DNA of 64,000 nucleotides from Patescibacteria group bacterium (GTDB taxonomy: Bacteria > Patescibacteriota > Gracilibacteria > UBA1369 > 2-02-FULL-48-14): positions 1 through 64,000 of the forward strand of contig JAHIVE010000035.1 of the NCBI GenBank assembly GCA_018816805.1, read 5' to 3'. The notes below the pieces were generated by a model. It had not been told where the DNA came from, searched no databases, and worked only from the letters and a program-made list of their open reading frames with translations. A program made the position numbers and the translations under genes. Positions 9,182-18,715 of this stretch are shown here, one piece after another. How positions within the stretch are numbered: the first letter of the stretch is position 1; each line of letters begins with the position of its first letter.

Positions 9182-9853
9182 ATGGCCACTCAAATGAAAT
9201 TTACGATCAGCCGCAAGGAAGCAGCTGATTTGCTGGATGTGTCTACTCGCACTATCGACAGACATATTCGTCAGAAAAAATTAACCGCTCGCAAAAAAGG
9301 CGGAAATATCCTTTTGAATGAAGAGGAGTTGAATAATTTTAAAGTTTCGCGCTTTCAAAATATGCATGGTGCGTCTCCGGAAGTTTCCGGCAGAGCTCAC
9401 AGACATGTGGACGGCGTTTCAAAAAGACAGACTACAATTATTGACGGAGATACAGGCAAGATTGAAGAAGCTATCAAAATGGAGGAAACTGCTGCGGCAA
9501 AAGGTGAGATTGCTCCTGTCAATGAGCGAGAGAAAGTTTTTGAAGAGCTTTATGACTTATCTCGAAGAGAGATTCGCGAATATAACAATAAACTTGAGGC
9601 TGCAAATTACAGATTGGGACAAATTGAAACACAGTTGAAGCATTCAGTACCCCTTTTAGAGTATCAAGAGCAAAGTGAGGCACTCCGTGAAACTGAAACT
9701 GTAATTCAGAAAAAGATGCAGCAAAAGGATGAGGCTGTGGATGCGCTTCAATCAGAACTTAGGTCTGAAAGATTAAATAAGAATGTTTATATTGGTTTGC
9801 TGTTTGGACTTTTAGCCTTGCAACCACTTTTGTGGCTGCTGCTACAAGGTTAA
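9182..9853 (+). CDS. HTH (excisionase/MerR-like) DNA-binding protein with C-terminal TM helix
   Basis: FTISRKEAADLLDVSTRTIDRHIRQKKLTARKKGGNILLNEEEL; coiled coil; C-terminal NVYIGLLFGLLALQPLLWLLLQG. Confidence 0.75.
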   Translation: MATQMKFTISRKEAADLLDVSTRTIDRHIRQKKLTARKKGGNILLNEEELNNFKVSRFQNMHGASPEVSGRAHRHVDGVSKRQTTIIDGDTGKIEEAIKMEETAAAKGEIAPVNEREKVFEELYDLSRREIREYNNKLEAANYRLGQIETQLKHSVPLLEYQEQSEALRETETVIQKKMQQKDEAVDALQSELRSERLNKNVYIGLLFGLLALQPLLWLLLQG

Positions 9854-9907
9854 AATTGAGCAGAATGGCGCTGCTTGTTTTAGGATGAGCGGCGCTAAGG
9901 AAAAAGA

Positions 9908-9936
9908 GGGGCGATGGAGTGGTCGCTCCTTTTTTT
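9908..9936 (+). terminator. Intrinsic terminator
   Basis: GGGGCGA-TGGAGTGG-TCGCTCC followed by TTTTTTT. Confidence 0.7.
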
Positions 9937-9962
9937 AATGGCATGAAAGGATGTGGGTGATG

Positions 9963-10718
9963 TCAGATCTTCTTCTGAATCAGGCCGATGAAAATACCGA
10001 GCATGAGGAAGCCGAAAAAGGACTCTGTGACGGCGAGGGCTTTTGCGGCGAACATAATGGGGACTATGTCTCCGTAACCGACTGTGGTGAGGGTGATCAT
10101 GGCGTAATAGATGTAGTCGAACCAGTGGCCGGTAGCGGGGATGGTGCGAAGAGATTCTGCGACCGTAAGGTCTAAAAGAAAGTATCCCAAGGACATCACG
10201 AGTGAGAATGCGAGGACTGTGAGGGCCCAGCGCGTTAAGCTTGTGCCGTAATTTGAAGTGATTTCAAGGAATTTGTATTCGAGCCATTTGCCGATTTTTT
10301 TGTGTTCGTAAAAATCGCAGGAGCGGAATTGCATTTTGCGGCGGAAAGCGTCTTCTTTGCTTTGGAGAAAGTGTTTTTTCTTGTAAAGAAGCTCAAGTGA
10401 GCCGTAGCAGCGTTCCATGAGGCGGTAGAAATCTGCGAGTTCGGATGAGTAAACTTTTTCTTTGTCTTCATTATAAACGTCACGTTGTTTCAGGAAGGCT
10501 TCGTCCATTTTTTTGTAGTATTCCATGGATTCTTCCGTTTCGTGGACAAGAGATGCTTTGAGGTAGCTGATGAGAAGATAATAATAACAAATTCCACGTT
10601 CAGTGTGGTCTCCCGGACGTAATTCCTCAAGACGCTTTTCAAAAGCGGGTTTTACTTCAGCGTAGCGGTTGAAGTCGCCGCGTTCTTCGATTTTTTGGAT
10701 TGCATCTTGGAAGTCCAT
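9963..10718 (-). CDS. Two-TM potassium channel (Ion_trans_2-like) with long N-terminal cytosolic domain
   Basis: Selectivity filter MITLTTVGYGDIVP between two TM helices. Confidence 0.85.
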   Translation of the reverse strand: MDFQDAIQKIEERGDFNRYAEVKPAFEKRLEELRPGDHTERGICYYYLLISYLKASLVHETEESMEYYKKMDEAFLKQRDVYNEDKEKVYSSELADFYRLMERCYGSLELLYKKKHFLQSKEDAFRRKMQFRSCDFYEHKKIGKWLEYKFLEITSNYGTSLTRWALTVLAFSLVMSLGYFLLDLTVAESLRTIPATGHWFDYIYYAMITLTTVGYGDIVPIMFAAKALAVTESFFGFLMLGIFIGLIQKKI

Positions 10719-10877
10719 TTTTTAGGCTCAATTTACCTTTACATTATACCATTTTTCAGGTTAAATCGCAACTATGATGACGCCATTTGTGTATTTTTGA
10801 AACCCGGGAAGCGAATGGTTTGACGGTTTATTTATTTTGTAATTCGTTATAAGCTTTTAGTAATTTAACGACAAACA

Positions 10878-11687
10878 TTGATAGGAGTATTTGATTCCGG
10901 TTTTGGGGGGCTTACAAAGTTGTCGGCGTTCATAGATGAGCTGCCGGAGTATGATTATATTTATTTGGGAGATAATGCCAGGGCGCCTTATGGGGATCAC
11001 AGTAAGGGGATAATTACCGAGTATACAAGGCAGGGTGTGCGGTTTTTGTTCGACAAGGGAGCGAATTTGGTGATTTTGGCTTGTAATACGGCTTCGTCAA
11101 ATGCGCTGAGGACGCTTCAGGAGGAGGAGATTCGAGGACCTCAAGTGAAGGACAGGAATATTTTGGGGGTGATTTTCCCGATTGCGGAGGAGGTTGCGCG
11201 GCTTAAGGCTAAGCGAATTGGTTTGATTGGGACTCGTGCAACGGTTGAGAGTGGCGTTTATAGAGAGGAAATTTCCAAGGGGCTTAAAGATTTTGAACTG
11301 ACGCAGAAGGCGTGTCCGCTTTTGGTGCCGCTGATTGAGCAGGGGTGGGTAAATAGGCCTGAAACCATGGAAATTTTGGAGTCGTACTTGGAAGAAGTGA
11401 AGGCGGCGAATCCTGAAATTTTGGTTCCGGGCTGTACACATTATTCGATCCTGCAGGACGAAATTGAGGAGATTATGGGGCCGGAGGTGAAGGTTTTGGA
11501 GACGGGGAAGATTGTGGCGCGGTCGCTACGGGATTATTTGGGGCGGCATCCGGAGATTGAGTCGCGTTTGGGGAAAAATGGACGGCGGAAATTTTATTGC
11601 ACGGATAGTCCGGAGGAGTTTAAGAAGATTGGAGAGACTTTTTTTGGACATGGGATTGAACAAGTGGAGTTGGCGAAATTGGGGTGA
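10878..11687 (+). CDS. murI: Glutamate racemase (TTG start)
   Basis: IGVFDSGFGGLTKL...YLGDNARAPYG...LVILACNTASSNAL...VPGCTHYSIL. Confidence 0.93.
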   Translation: MIGVFDSGFGGLTKLSAFIDELPEYDYIYLGDNARAPYGDHSKGIITEYTRQGVRFLFDKGANLVILACNTASSNALRTLQEEEIRGPQVKDRNILGVIFPIAEEVARLKAKRIGLIGTRATVESGVYREEISKGLKDFELTQKACPLLVPLIEQGWVNRPETMEILESYLEEVKAANPEILVPGCTHYSILQDEIEEIMGPEVKVLETGKIVARSLRDYLGRHPEIESRLGKNGRRKFYCTDSPEEFKKIGETFFGHGIEQVELAKLG

Positions 11688-11732
11688 CTTTTTTGTGGAT
11701 TAGTGAGTGGGGAAAAAGGTATAATTTGCTAG

Positions 11733-12332
11733 ATGAAAATTCTGTGGAAAATTTTTTGGGAGGAGACGGAATTTAAGAGGCAAATTGCTCATTTTGCTTT
11801 TGGGATTTTCTATGCAGCTTTGTTTTATGTTGGGCTGATGGACGCTAAGGTTTCGGCGATTTTGTTTTTGGGGTCGATTGCGTTTTCTTTGTTTTTGAAG
11901 AGGAGGCGGAAGTTTGTGGACAAACTGGTGCTTCTTTTGGAGAGGCAGAAAGATTTGTATGAAATTCCGTTGAAGGGGCTTATTTTCTTTTTGCTTGGGG
12001 CGACGCTGACTATTTCTTTGTTTGAATTTGTCCCTGCTATGTGTGGAATTTTGGTTTTGGCTATTTCGGATTCTATTGGGACGCTTTACGGTAAGTATTT
12101 GGGAGTGGTGAAGATTCGCTGGAACCCAGATAAGCATATGGAAGGGCCAATTTTGGGCGGCTTAGTGGCTGCTGTGGCTTTGGCGGGGTTTGTGCCACTG
12201 CCTGCGGCTTTGATGGGGGCTTACTGCGGGGCTTTTTTGGATACGTTGAAATTGCGTATTTTTGGATTTACGATTGATGATAATTTGTTGATTCCGCTTG
12301 TTTCGGCGGGGGTGGTTTCCTTGATGATATAG
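11733..12332 (+). CDS. Dolichol/polyprenol/diacylglycerol kinase-like or CTP-transferase-like membrane protein
   Basis: KRQIAHFAFGIFYAALF...LAISDSIGTLYGKYLG...KHMEGPILGGLVAA pattern of the SEC59/DGK1/CdsA-like family. Confidence 0.7.
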   Translation: MKILWKIFWEETEFKRQIAHFAFGIFYAALFYVGLMDAKVSAILFLGSIAFSLFLKRRRKFVDKLVLLLERQKDLYEIPLKGLIFFLLGATLTISLFEFVPAMCGILVLAISDSIGTLYGKYLGVVKIRWNPDKHMEGPILGGLVAAVALAGFVPLPAALMGAYCGAFLDTLKLRIFGFTIDDNLLIPLVSAGVVSLMI

Positions 12333-12367
12333 CAAGGATACCAGCATTTCTCAGCTTTTTTGGTTTT

Positions 12368-14179
12368 TTACTCCCACTCAATAGTGCCGGGGGGTTTGTT
12401 TGTGATGTCGTAGAGGACGGCGGATGCGAAAGGTGCGAGGAGTTGGGCGAGTGCGCGGACTTCGGGCATGGGGAGTTGGGCGAAGTTGGCGGTCATTGCT
12501 TCGTCAGAGATGATTGGGCGGAGGACAAGAGTGTCGTGGAGCTCAGTTGTGTTGATTGAGACCGGTAGAAGGACGGTTGGCATTTGCCAGACTTCACGGT
12601 CTTTCTTGATTTGGCGAAGCCAGTTCATGGCTATGTGGTCTGCCTGTTGAAGGAGGTGGGTTCTGTTTGGATTGAGGTCACCGGGGTTAATTTGAACGGT
12701 TTCTATTTTGTCAGGAGAAAGGAGGTAGAGGACGCGGTTGATTTCAGAGAAGCGGTTGGTGAGGGCTGGGGCGATTTCTTCGAGCTGCTCCCAGGTGGCG
12801 GGGCCTTGGATCACGACCGGGTGACGATATGTGCGTTCGTCGCCTTGGACGCCGACGGATTTTATGGGGAGAGTGTGTGCGGTGAGGTGGTGTGGGGCGA
12901 GGAATTGGTTGATTTGGGCGTCCAGGTCTTGGTGGTTTTCGGGCCAGTCTGCTGCGGTCGTGCAGAGTATGCGGACGGCGAGGCCGGGGCCGGGAAAAGG
13001 GTGGCGCCAGACCATTTGCTCGGGGAGGCCCAGGCGGGTGCCGACTTCTCGGACTTCATCTTTGTAGAGATCCGCGAGGGGTTCAATGATGCGGCCACAG
13101 CGGATCAATTCTTCAATTTCCGGGACGCGGTTGTGGTGGGTTTTGATTTTGTCTGCGCGCTTGGTACCGCCGGATTCGATTGTGTCCGGGTAGATTGTAC
13201 CCTGGCCGAGTAGCCATTCGTCCGGGTTTAATTTTAGGTTTTCTGAGACGCGTTTTTGGATTTCAAGGAAGACGCGACCAATGATTTCGCGCTTGTGTTC
13301 CGGGTCGGTTACGCCGGCAAGTTGCCGGAAAAATTCTTGTGATGCGTCCTCAACGTGGAGGTTTTTAACGCCGGCTTTTTGTAGCATTTCTTCCACTTGC
13401 TCGCGTTCGCCTTTACGCATGAAACCGGTGTCCACAAATAGGCCGTAAACGTTTTCTGCTCCAATTGCTTTTTCCAGGAGGACAAAAGCGACTGATGAGT
13501 CTACGCCGCCGGAGACTAGCATGAAGACACGGCGGTCTCCTACTTGGGTGCGGATTTCTTGGGTTTTTTGTTCAATGAAGTCGCCCAGGTTCCAGTCACG
13601 CGAGGCGCCGGTGAGGTTGATGAAATTTTCAAGGATTTTTTTGCCTTCGAACGTGTGTTTGACCTCCGCGTGGAATTGGATTCCGTAAAAATTGCGAGAG
13701 GGATCGCCAACGACGGAGTAGGGGTCGTCTTTGGAGGAGGCGAGAATGCGGAAGCCCTCGGGGAGGGCGGTTACGCGGTCGCCGTGGGACATCCAGACTT
13801 GGGTTTGAGGAGAGATGCCCGTGAGGAGAGCGGCAGGGTCGGTTATTGTGATTTGAGCTTTGCCGTATTCCGAGCCTTTACCTGTGCCGCGCTCAACGGT
13901 GCCGCCGAGCATTTGGGTCATTAATTGGTGGCCGTAGCAGACACCAAGGATTGGGATTTTTAGGTCGAATATGGCCGGGTCCGCTTGAGGGGCACCGGGT
14001 GCGTAAACGGAGGCGGGGCCGCCTGACAGAATTATTCCTTTGTAGTCTTTGAGGGTGGTTGCGGGAGTTTCAGTGTCCAGAATTTCCGAATAAACGCCAA
14101 GGCGGCGGATGCGGGTTGCGAGCAGGTGTGTGTACTGGCTACCGTAGTCAAGGATTGCTATTTTACTGTGTTGGTTCAT
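12368..14179 (-). CDS. guaA: GMP synthase (glutamine-hydrolysing), long eukaryotic-like C-terminus
   Basis: GATase ILGVCYGHQLM; PP-loop MLVSGGVDSSVAFVLL; WRHPFPGPGLAVRIL; VLYDITNKPPGTIEWE. Confidence 0.96.
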   Translation of the reverse strand: MNQHSKIAILDYGSQYTHLLATRIRRLGVYSEILDTETPATTLKDYKGIILSGGPASVYAPGAPQADPAIFDLKIPILGVCYGHQLMTQMLGGTVERGTGKGSEYGKAQITITDPAALLTGISPQTQVWMSHGDRVTALPEGFRILASSKDDPYSVVGDPSRNFYGIQFHAEVKHTFEGKKILENFINLTGASRDWNLGDFIEQKTQEIRTQVGDRRVFMLVSGGVDSSVAFVLLEKAIGAENVYGLFVDTGFMRKGEREQVEEMLQKAGVKNLHVEDASQEFFRQLAGVTDPEHKREIIGRVFLEIQKRVSENLKLNPDEWLLGQGTIYPDTIESGGTKRADKIKTHHNRVPEIEELIRCGRIIEPLADLYKDEVREVGTRLGLPEQMVWRHPFPGPGLAVRILCTTAADWPENHQDLDAQINQFLAPHHLTAHTLPIKSVGVQGDERTYRHPVVIQGPATWEQLEEIAPALTNRFSEINRVLYLLSPDKIETVQINPGDLNPNRTHLLQQADHIAMNWLRQIKKDREVWQMPTVLLPVSINTTELHDTLVLRPIISDEAMTANFAQLPMPEVRALAQLLAPFASAVLYDITNKPPGTIEWE

Positions 14180-15566
14180 CCGTGGGTTCTTCGGTTAGGG
14201 GTTCTTCGACTGTTCCGGTGGAAGCTTCCGGTTCTGTGATTTCGCGGGTTGGGGCAATGACGGGAGAAAGGTCTTCGACAATTTGGAAGCTTAAGTTGAG
14301 GTCTTTTTCAAGGTTGGTTTCAAATATAGCAAAGTTTTCACGGGAGGAAAATTGGTCTGATTGTAAGGTTAGACCGGGTGCTAAGCGGACTATTACGCGG
14401 TAGTGGTCCGCTAAAGTGCCGGGTTGTTTATGAAGGTGGAGGTAGTAAGTGCCGTTGGACCAGACGTATTCAGGCAGTTCATATTCGTAAGTGTAGAGGT
14501 GGGTTTCGTCCGGCTGGACTTCTGTGAGTTCGCCAATTACAAAAATGTCGCTGCGCTGCTCTGAAATTGATCCTGTAGAGCTTAAGTCGCTGCCGAGTGG
14601 GACCAAGAGGCGAAGGTAGCTTTGGTAGGTGTCAACGTTTTCGTTTTGGTAGGTGATGGTAGTTTTGGCGTTGATGGTTGGGTTGCCCAGGACGTCTGAG
14701 CGGCTTGAGACATTAAGTTCGTATGTGATGTCACGTATAATGTAGCGGCTTTGGTTTTCGCCGGAGTAGATGGCGTCGTTTATGGCCAGGAAGTCTCCGG
14801 CGGAGGATTCCGGGAGGGCGCCGGTCCAGTTTCTTTTGATGAATTGTTTTTGGAGGTGTGCTCGATTGAAAGATGCGAGGAGGTGTTTTTCTTCAAAGGC
14901 TGTGGCGGCGCGGCTTAGGGTGCGGTGAGCGGCCCAAGGCAAGTAAGTTGATTTTGAAATTATTTTGCTTAGGGATTCGCCGGTGTAATCTTGGGCGCCT
15001 AAAAGGGCTTCCATAAAGGTTTGGTCCAGGGCAATAATGCCGTCTATCCGGGCTTCAGGGTGAGTGAGTTGGTAGAATTCTGTCAGTTTTTCTTTGGCTA
15101 GGTTGAAGTCCGGGTCAAAGTTTGCGTCTTGAAAAGTGTAGCTTTGGTTGTCGTTCAAGGCACTGATTACCAAGGGTGGATCAATTTGTTTGTGATTTGT
15201 GATTTCACCGTTTGCGTCAAACCATTCTACGCCTCGATAGAGCCCGTGAGAAAATTTCAGTTCGCCGTAGGCTGTGATTGCACCGCCGGTGGGGCGGAGT
15301 TCACCGTTATTTTGGATTAGGACAAGGTAGGTTCGGCTGCCGAATGGGAAGCCTGTAAGAGACGGGAAGCGGGTTACCAGGAAGCGGAATTGGCCAAAAA
15401 AGAGCCATGTTATGATGAATATGACCGTTAGAAGCGCTACTGCCCATTTTGCGAGGCGGATCAGGAAAGATTTGGCTTTGCTTGGTTTCCTCTGTTTTGG
15501 CTCCGGGTGGCGCTGGCTGAAATGGTGAGAGGGGTGGTAGCCGGAGGTGCCATATGTTCTGTCCAT
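14163..15566 (-). CDS. DUF4012-like membrane-anchored protein
   Basis: YLVLIQNNGELRPTGGAITAYGELKFSHG typical of DUF4012; N-terminal TM. Confidence 0.8.
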   Translation of the reverse strand: MDRTYGTSGYHPSHHFSQRHPEPKQRKPSKAKSFLIRLAKWAVALLTVIFIITWLFFGQFRFLVTRFPSLTGFPFGSRTYLVLIQNNGELRPTGGAITAYGELKFSHGLYRGVEWFDANGEITNHKQIDPPLVISALNDNQSYTFQDANFDPDFNLAKEKLTEFYQLTHPEARIDGIIALDQTFMEALLGAQDYTGESLSKIISKSTYLPWAAHRTLSRAATAFEEKHLLASFNRAHLQKQFIKRNWTGALPESSAGDFLAINDAIYSGENQSRYIIRDITYELNVSSRSDVLGNPTINAKTTITYQNENVDTYQSYLRLLVPLGSDLSSTGSISEQRSDIFVIGELTEVQPDETHLYTYEYELPEYVWSNGTYYLHLHKQPGTLADHYRVIVRLAPGLTLQSDQFSSRENFAIFETNLEKDLNLSFQIVEDLSPVIAPTREITEPEASTGTVEEPLTEEPTDEPTQ

Positions 15567-15643
15567 TTTTGTGGGGTCGCTTTGTGGGGATTTGTCTGCA
15601 TGATAAAGCTAGCGGCGGGTTGGGGCAAGGGGGAAGCAGTTGT

Positions 15644-17212
15644 TTACTTCTTGGCGGCTTTGCGGGCTTTTTCCAACATCTTTTTTTCCGCTTTGAGGTC
15701 TTCCTCAAGTGGGCGCATGAGGGGGAAGAGGATAACGTCACGCAAGTTATCTTGGGCTGTCAGAAGGGCGAAAATGCGGTCTATCCCCATACCCCAGCCG
15801 GACATTGGGGGCATGCCGTGTTCCATTGCGCGGAGATAGTCTTCATCAATCTCGAGGGCGTCCAGGTCGCCGCCGGCGGAGGCTTTTGCTTGTTCAAAAA
15901 AGCGATTCCTTTGATCCTCCGGATCCACAATTTCCGAATAGGCGTTGATGACTTCCCAGGTGTTTACGAGGAGTTGGAAGGTTTCGCAGATTCGGGGGTC
16001 GTCGTCCGAGCGACGGGCGAGGGGTTTGGTGGATGCGGGGTGGCGGATTACGAAAGTGGGTTTGATGAGGTGCGGTCTGCTCACTTTTTTGTAGAGGGCG
16101 TCGCAGAGATTGCCGTAGCCGAGGAGGTTCATGTCTTCGATTTCGATTTTTGCTTTTTTGATGGCGCGGCGGAGGGCGGAGGCGTCGTCGTAGTGGTCGT
16201 ATATGTCAATTCCGCAGTCTTTTTTGATAAGGCGGCCGAATTCGACGCGGGGCCAGGGCGGGGTGAAGTCGATTGTGACGGGTTTACCGTCACGCGAGAG
16301 AGTTTTTACTTTTAGGGTGCCGAGGAGGTCTTTGATCACTTGTGTCAGCATCTGCTCGGTAAAATTCATGTTGTCTTCATAGTTCCAGTAGGCTGCGTAG
16401 TATTCGAGCATGGTGAATTCCTGAAGGTGGGAAGGGTCCATGCCTTCATTGCGGAAGCATCGGGCGAATTCATAGACGCGCTCGAAGCCGCCGACGACTG
16501 CGCGTTTCAGGTAGAGCTCCGGGGCGATACGGAGGTAGACGGTGAGGTCCAGGGCTTCATGGTGAGTTTTGAATGGGCGGGCGGTGGCGCCGGATGCTTT
16601 TGTGGCGAGGACGGGGGTTTCAATTTCCAGAAAATTGTTTTTGTCCAGGTAATTGCGAAGTAAAGTGATGAGGCGCGAGCGAAGACGGAAGCGGTTCATT
16701 GAGTCTTCATTCATGGTCGTGTCTAGGTAGCGTTGGCGGTAGATTGCTTCTTGGTCCTTGAGGCCTTGCCATTTTTCAGGCAGCGGGCGCAGGGTTTTTG
16801 AGAGGAGGGTGAAGTCGCGGATAAGGACGGTGAGTTGGCCGTGTTTTGTATGGAACAATTCGCCGGAGCAGCCGAGGAAGTCGCCCATGTCCAGTTTGCG
16901 GGTGAGCTTGTAGGTTTCCGGGCCCAGAACGCCGAGCATGAAACAGATTTGGATTTGGCCGCTTTCATCAGCCAGGTTTGCAAAAGTCAGGCGGCCGTGA
17001 GTGCGTAGGGTTTTTAGGCGACCGCGGATGGTGACTTGGGCAGTTGGGCCTTTTTTGAGGATTGCGTCCAGGTCACGGGGTTTCTTTTTGTCTGCGAGGG
17101 TTGTTGCTTCCTGAGTTGAGTGAGTAGACTCGAAGCGGGCCGGGTAAGGATTGTGGCCGAGGGCGCGAAGTTCGTCGCGTTTGCGGGAGCGGTCTTGGAA
17201 TTCGTCGGACAT
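15644..17212 (-). CDS. lysS: Lysyl-tRNA synthetase (class II)
   Basis: FLEIETPVLATKASGATARPF, RIAPELYLKRAVVGGFERVYEFARCFRNEGMDPSHLQEFTMLEYY, PPMSGWGMGIDRIFALL. Confidence 0.96.
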   Translation of the reverse strand: MSDEFQDRSRKRDELRALGHNPYPARFESTHSTQEATTLADKKKPRDLDAILKKGPTAQVTIRGRLKTLRTHGRLTFANLADESGQIQICFMLGVLGPETYKLTRKLDMGDFLGCSGELFHTKHGQLTVLIRDFTLLSKTLRPLPEKWQGLKDQEAIYRQRYLDTTMNEDSMNRFRLRSRLITLLRNYLDKNNFLEIETPVLATKASGATARPFKTHHEALDLTVYLRIAPELYLKRAVVGGFERVYEFARCFRNEGMDPSHLQEFTMLEYYAAYWNYEDNMNFTEQMLTQVIKDLLGTLKVKTLSRDGKPVTIDFTPPWPRVEFGRLIKKDCGIDIYDHYDDASALRRAIKKAKIEIEDMNLLGYGNLCDALYKKVSRPHLIKPTFVIRHPASTKPLARRSDDDPRICETFQLLVNTWEVINAYSEIVDPEDQRNRFFEQAKASAGGDLDALEIDEDYLRAMEHGMPPMSGWGMGIDRIFALLTAQDNLRDVILFPLMRPLEEDLKAEKKMLEKARKAAKK

Positions 17213-17226
17213 TTTAATTGGTTTAA

Positions 17227-17287
17227 GGTGTCGCTTTGCGACTTTTTTCTAGTGCACACGAGGCAGGACTTTGTCCTGTCGTGTGTG
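17227..17287. repeat. Palindromic intergenic repeat (possible subfamily 2 member) between dnaB and lysS
   Basis: GTCGCTTTGCGACTTTTTTCTAGTG + CACACGA-GG-CAGGAC-TTT-GTCCTG-TCGTGTG hairpin; resembles 60495-60551. Confidence 0.5.
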
Positions 17288-17329
17288 GGGGTATTATAGC
17301 GAGTACGGAAGAGTTTGGCGAGTTGGGGT

Positions 17330-18700
17330 TTACAACGCCTCAACGGGCAGGTCTGCGAAGGAATGTTTGCGGTCGATGTCATAAAAGCGCATTTGTTCTT
17401 TTTTGAAGAGGAGTTCAATGCGGCCGACGGCGCCGTGGCGGTGTTTTCTGATAAAAATGTCTGTGATGCCGGCGCGGTCCGTGTCTTCTTCGTAGTAATC
17501 TTCACGGTACATCATGAGAACGACGTCCGCGTCTTGCTCGATGGCTCCGGATTCGCGGAGATCCGAGAGTTGGGGGATTTTGACGGGACGGGATTCGACG
17601 GCGCGGGAGAGCTGTGAGAGAGCCATGATTGGAATGTGGAGTTCACGAGCGAGGCCTTTTAAATTGCGGGAGATTTCCGAGATTTCCTGAACGCGGTTTG
17701 TGATTGAAGTGCCGGATTTTCCTATGGACATGAGCTGGAGGTAGTCGACAATCAGGAGGTCAAGGCCGTGTTCCATTTGGAGGCGGCGCGCCTTGGCGCG
17801 CAGTTCCGCAATGGAGGAACCTACAGAGTCGTCAATGAAGATTTTTGAGTTATTGAGGGAGTCCATAACTTGACCCATTCGCATAAAGTCTTCCTGGGAG
17901 AGTTTTCCGGATTTCATTTTCCAAGAGTCAACGGCGAGTAGCGAGACAAACAAACGTTCTACAAGCTGCTCTTTGGACATTTCCAGGGAAATTAGACCGA
18001 CGGATTTACCGTGCTGCGCGATGTTTTGGGCGACGTTCAAGGCGAGAGCTGTTTTACCCATGGATGGGCGAGCGGCAAGGATAACAAGGTCTGTGTTTTG
18101 GAGACCGGTAAGGATGTTATCCAGAGAGCCAAAGCCGGTTTGGAGGCCTTGGTATTTTTTGGCGGTTTCTGGGTCGTGGAGTTCGGAAATTTTCTCATAA
18201 GTTTGGGAGAGGACTTCTTTGATGTGGACAAAGCGGTTTCTTAAGAAGGTTTGGGAGACTTTGTAAAGTTCTTGTTCGGCTTGGTCTACCAGTTCGTCCA
18301 CGTCTTCATCCTCTTTGTAGCCGAGTGCGGTGATGTTTGAACCGGATGTGATGAGCTTTCTGAGTGTGGCTTTTTGTTTGACAATGAGCGCGTATTGAAA
18401 GACGTGTGAGGCGGTGAGGACGTCATTTGTGAGTTCTTCAAGGTAGGACTGGCCGCCGACTTCATCCAACTTGCCGTTGTCTTTGAGCCAGGTTGAGACG
18501 GTTAGGATGTCTAAGGGGGAGCGTTTTGCGAAAAGTTCCTCCATGGCCTGGTAGATGAGAGAGTGGGTGTCGTAATAAAAATCTTCGGGATGCAGAATGT
18601 CCGCAATTTTGATGATTGCGTTTTTTTCAATCATGACGGAACCTAAAACTGATTTTTCCGCTTCAAGACTGTGAGGCGGGACGTGTGGGGTTTCGGGCAT
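17330..18700 (-). CDS. dnaB: Replicative DNA helicase
   Basis: LEAEKSVLGSVM, LVILAARPSMGKTALALNVAQN, DLLIVDYLQLMS, LSDLRESGAIEQDADVVLMMYR. Confidence 0.96.
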   Translation of the reverse strand: MPETPHVPPHSLEAEKSVLGSVMIEKNAIIKIADILHPEDFYYDTHSLIYQAMEELFAKRSPLDILTVSTWLKDNGKLDEVGGQSYLEELTNDVLTASHVFQYALIVKQKATLRKLITSGSNITALGYKEDEDVDELVDQAEQELYKVSQTFLRNRFVHIKEVLSQTYEKISELHDPETAKKYQGLQTGFGSLDNILTGLQNTDLVILAARPSMGKTALALNVAQNIAQHGKSVGLISLEMSKEQLVERLFVSLLAVDSWKMKSGKLSQEDFMRMGQVMDSLNNSKIFIDDSVGSSIAELRAKARRLQMEHGLDLLIVDYLQLMSIGKSGTSITNRVQEISEISRNLKGLARELHIPIMALSQLSRAVESRPVKIPQLSDLRESGAIEQDADVVLMMYREDYYEEDTDRAGITDIFIRKHRHGAVGRIELLFKKEQMRFYDIDRKHSFADLPVEAL

Positions 18701-18715
18701 GTAAAGTTGGAAAAA

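Noticed and set aside
12584-13213. Long antisense ORFs such as 12584..13213 (+), 15554..16315 (+) and 31163..31756 (-)
   Set aside because: They lie opposite strongly recognised genes (guaA, lysS, pdxS) and have composition typical of reverse-frame shadow ORFs.
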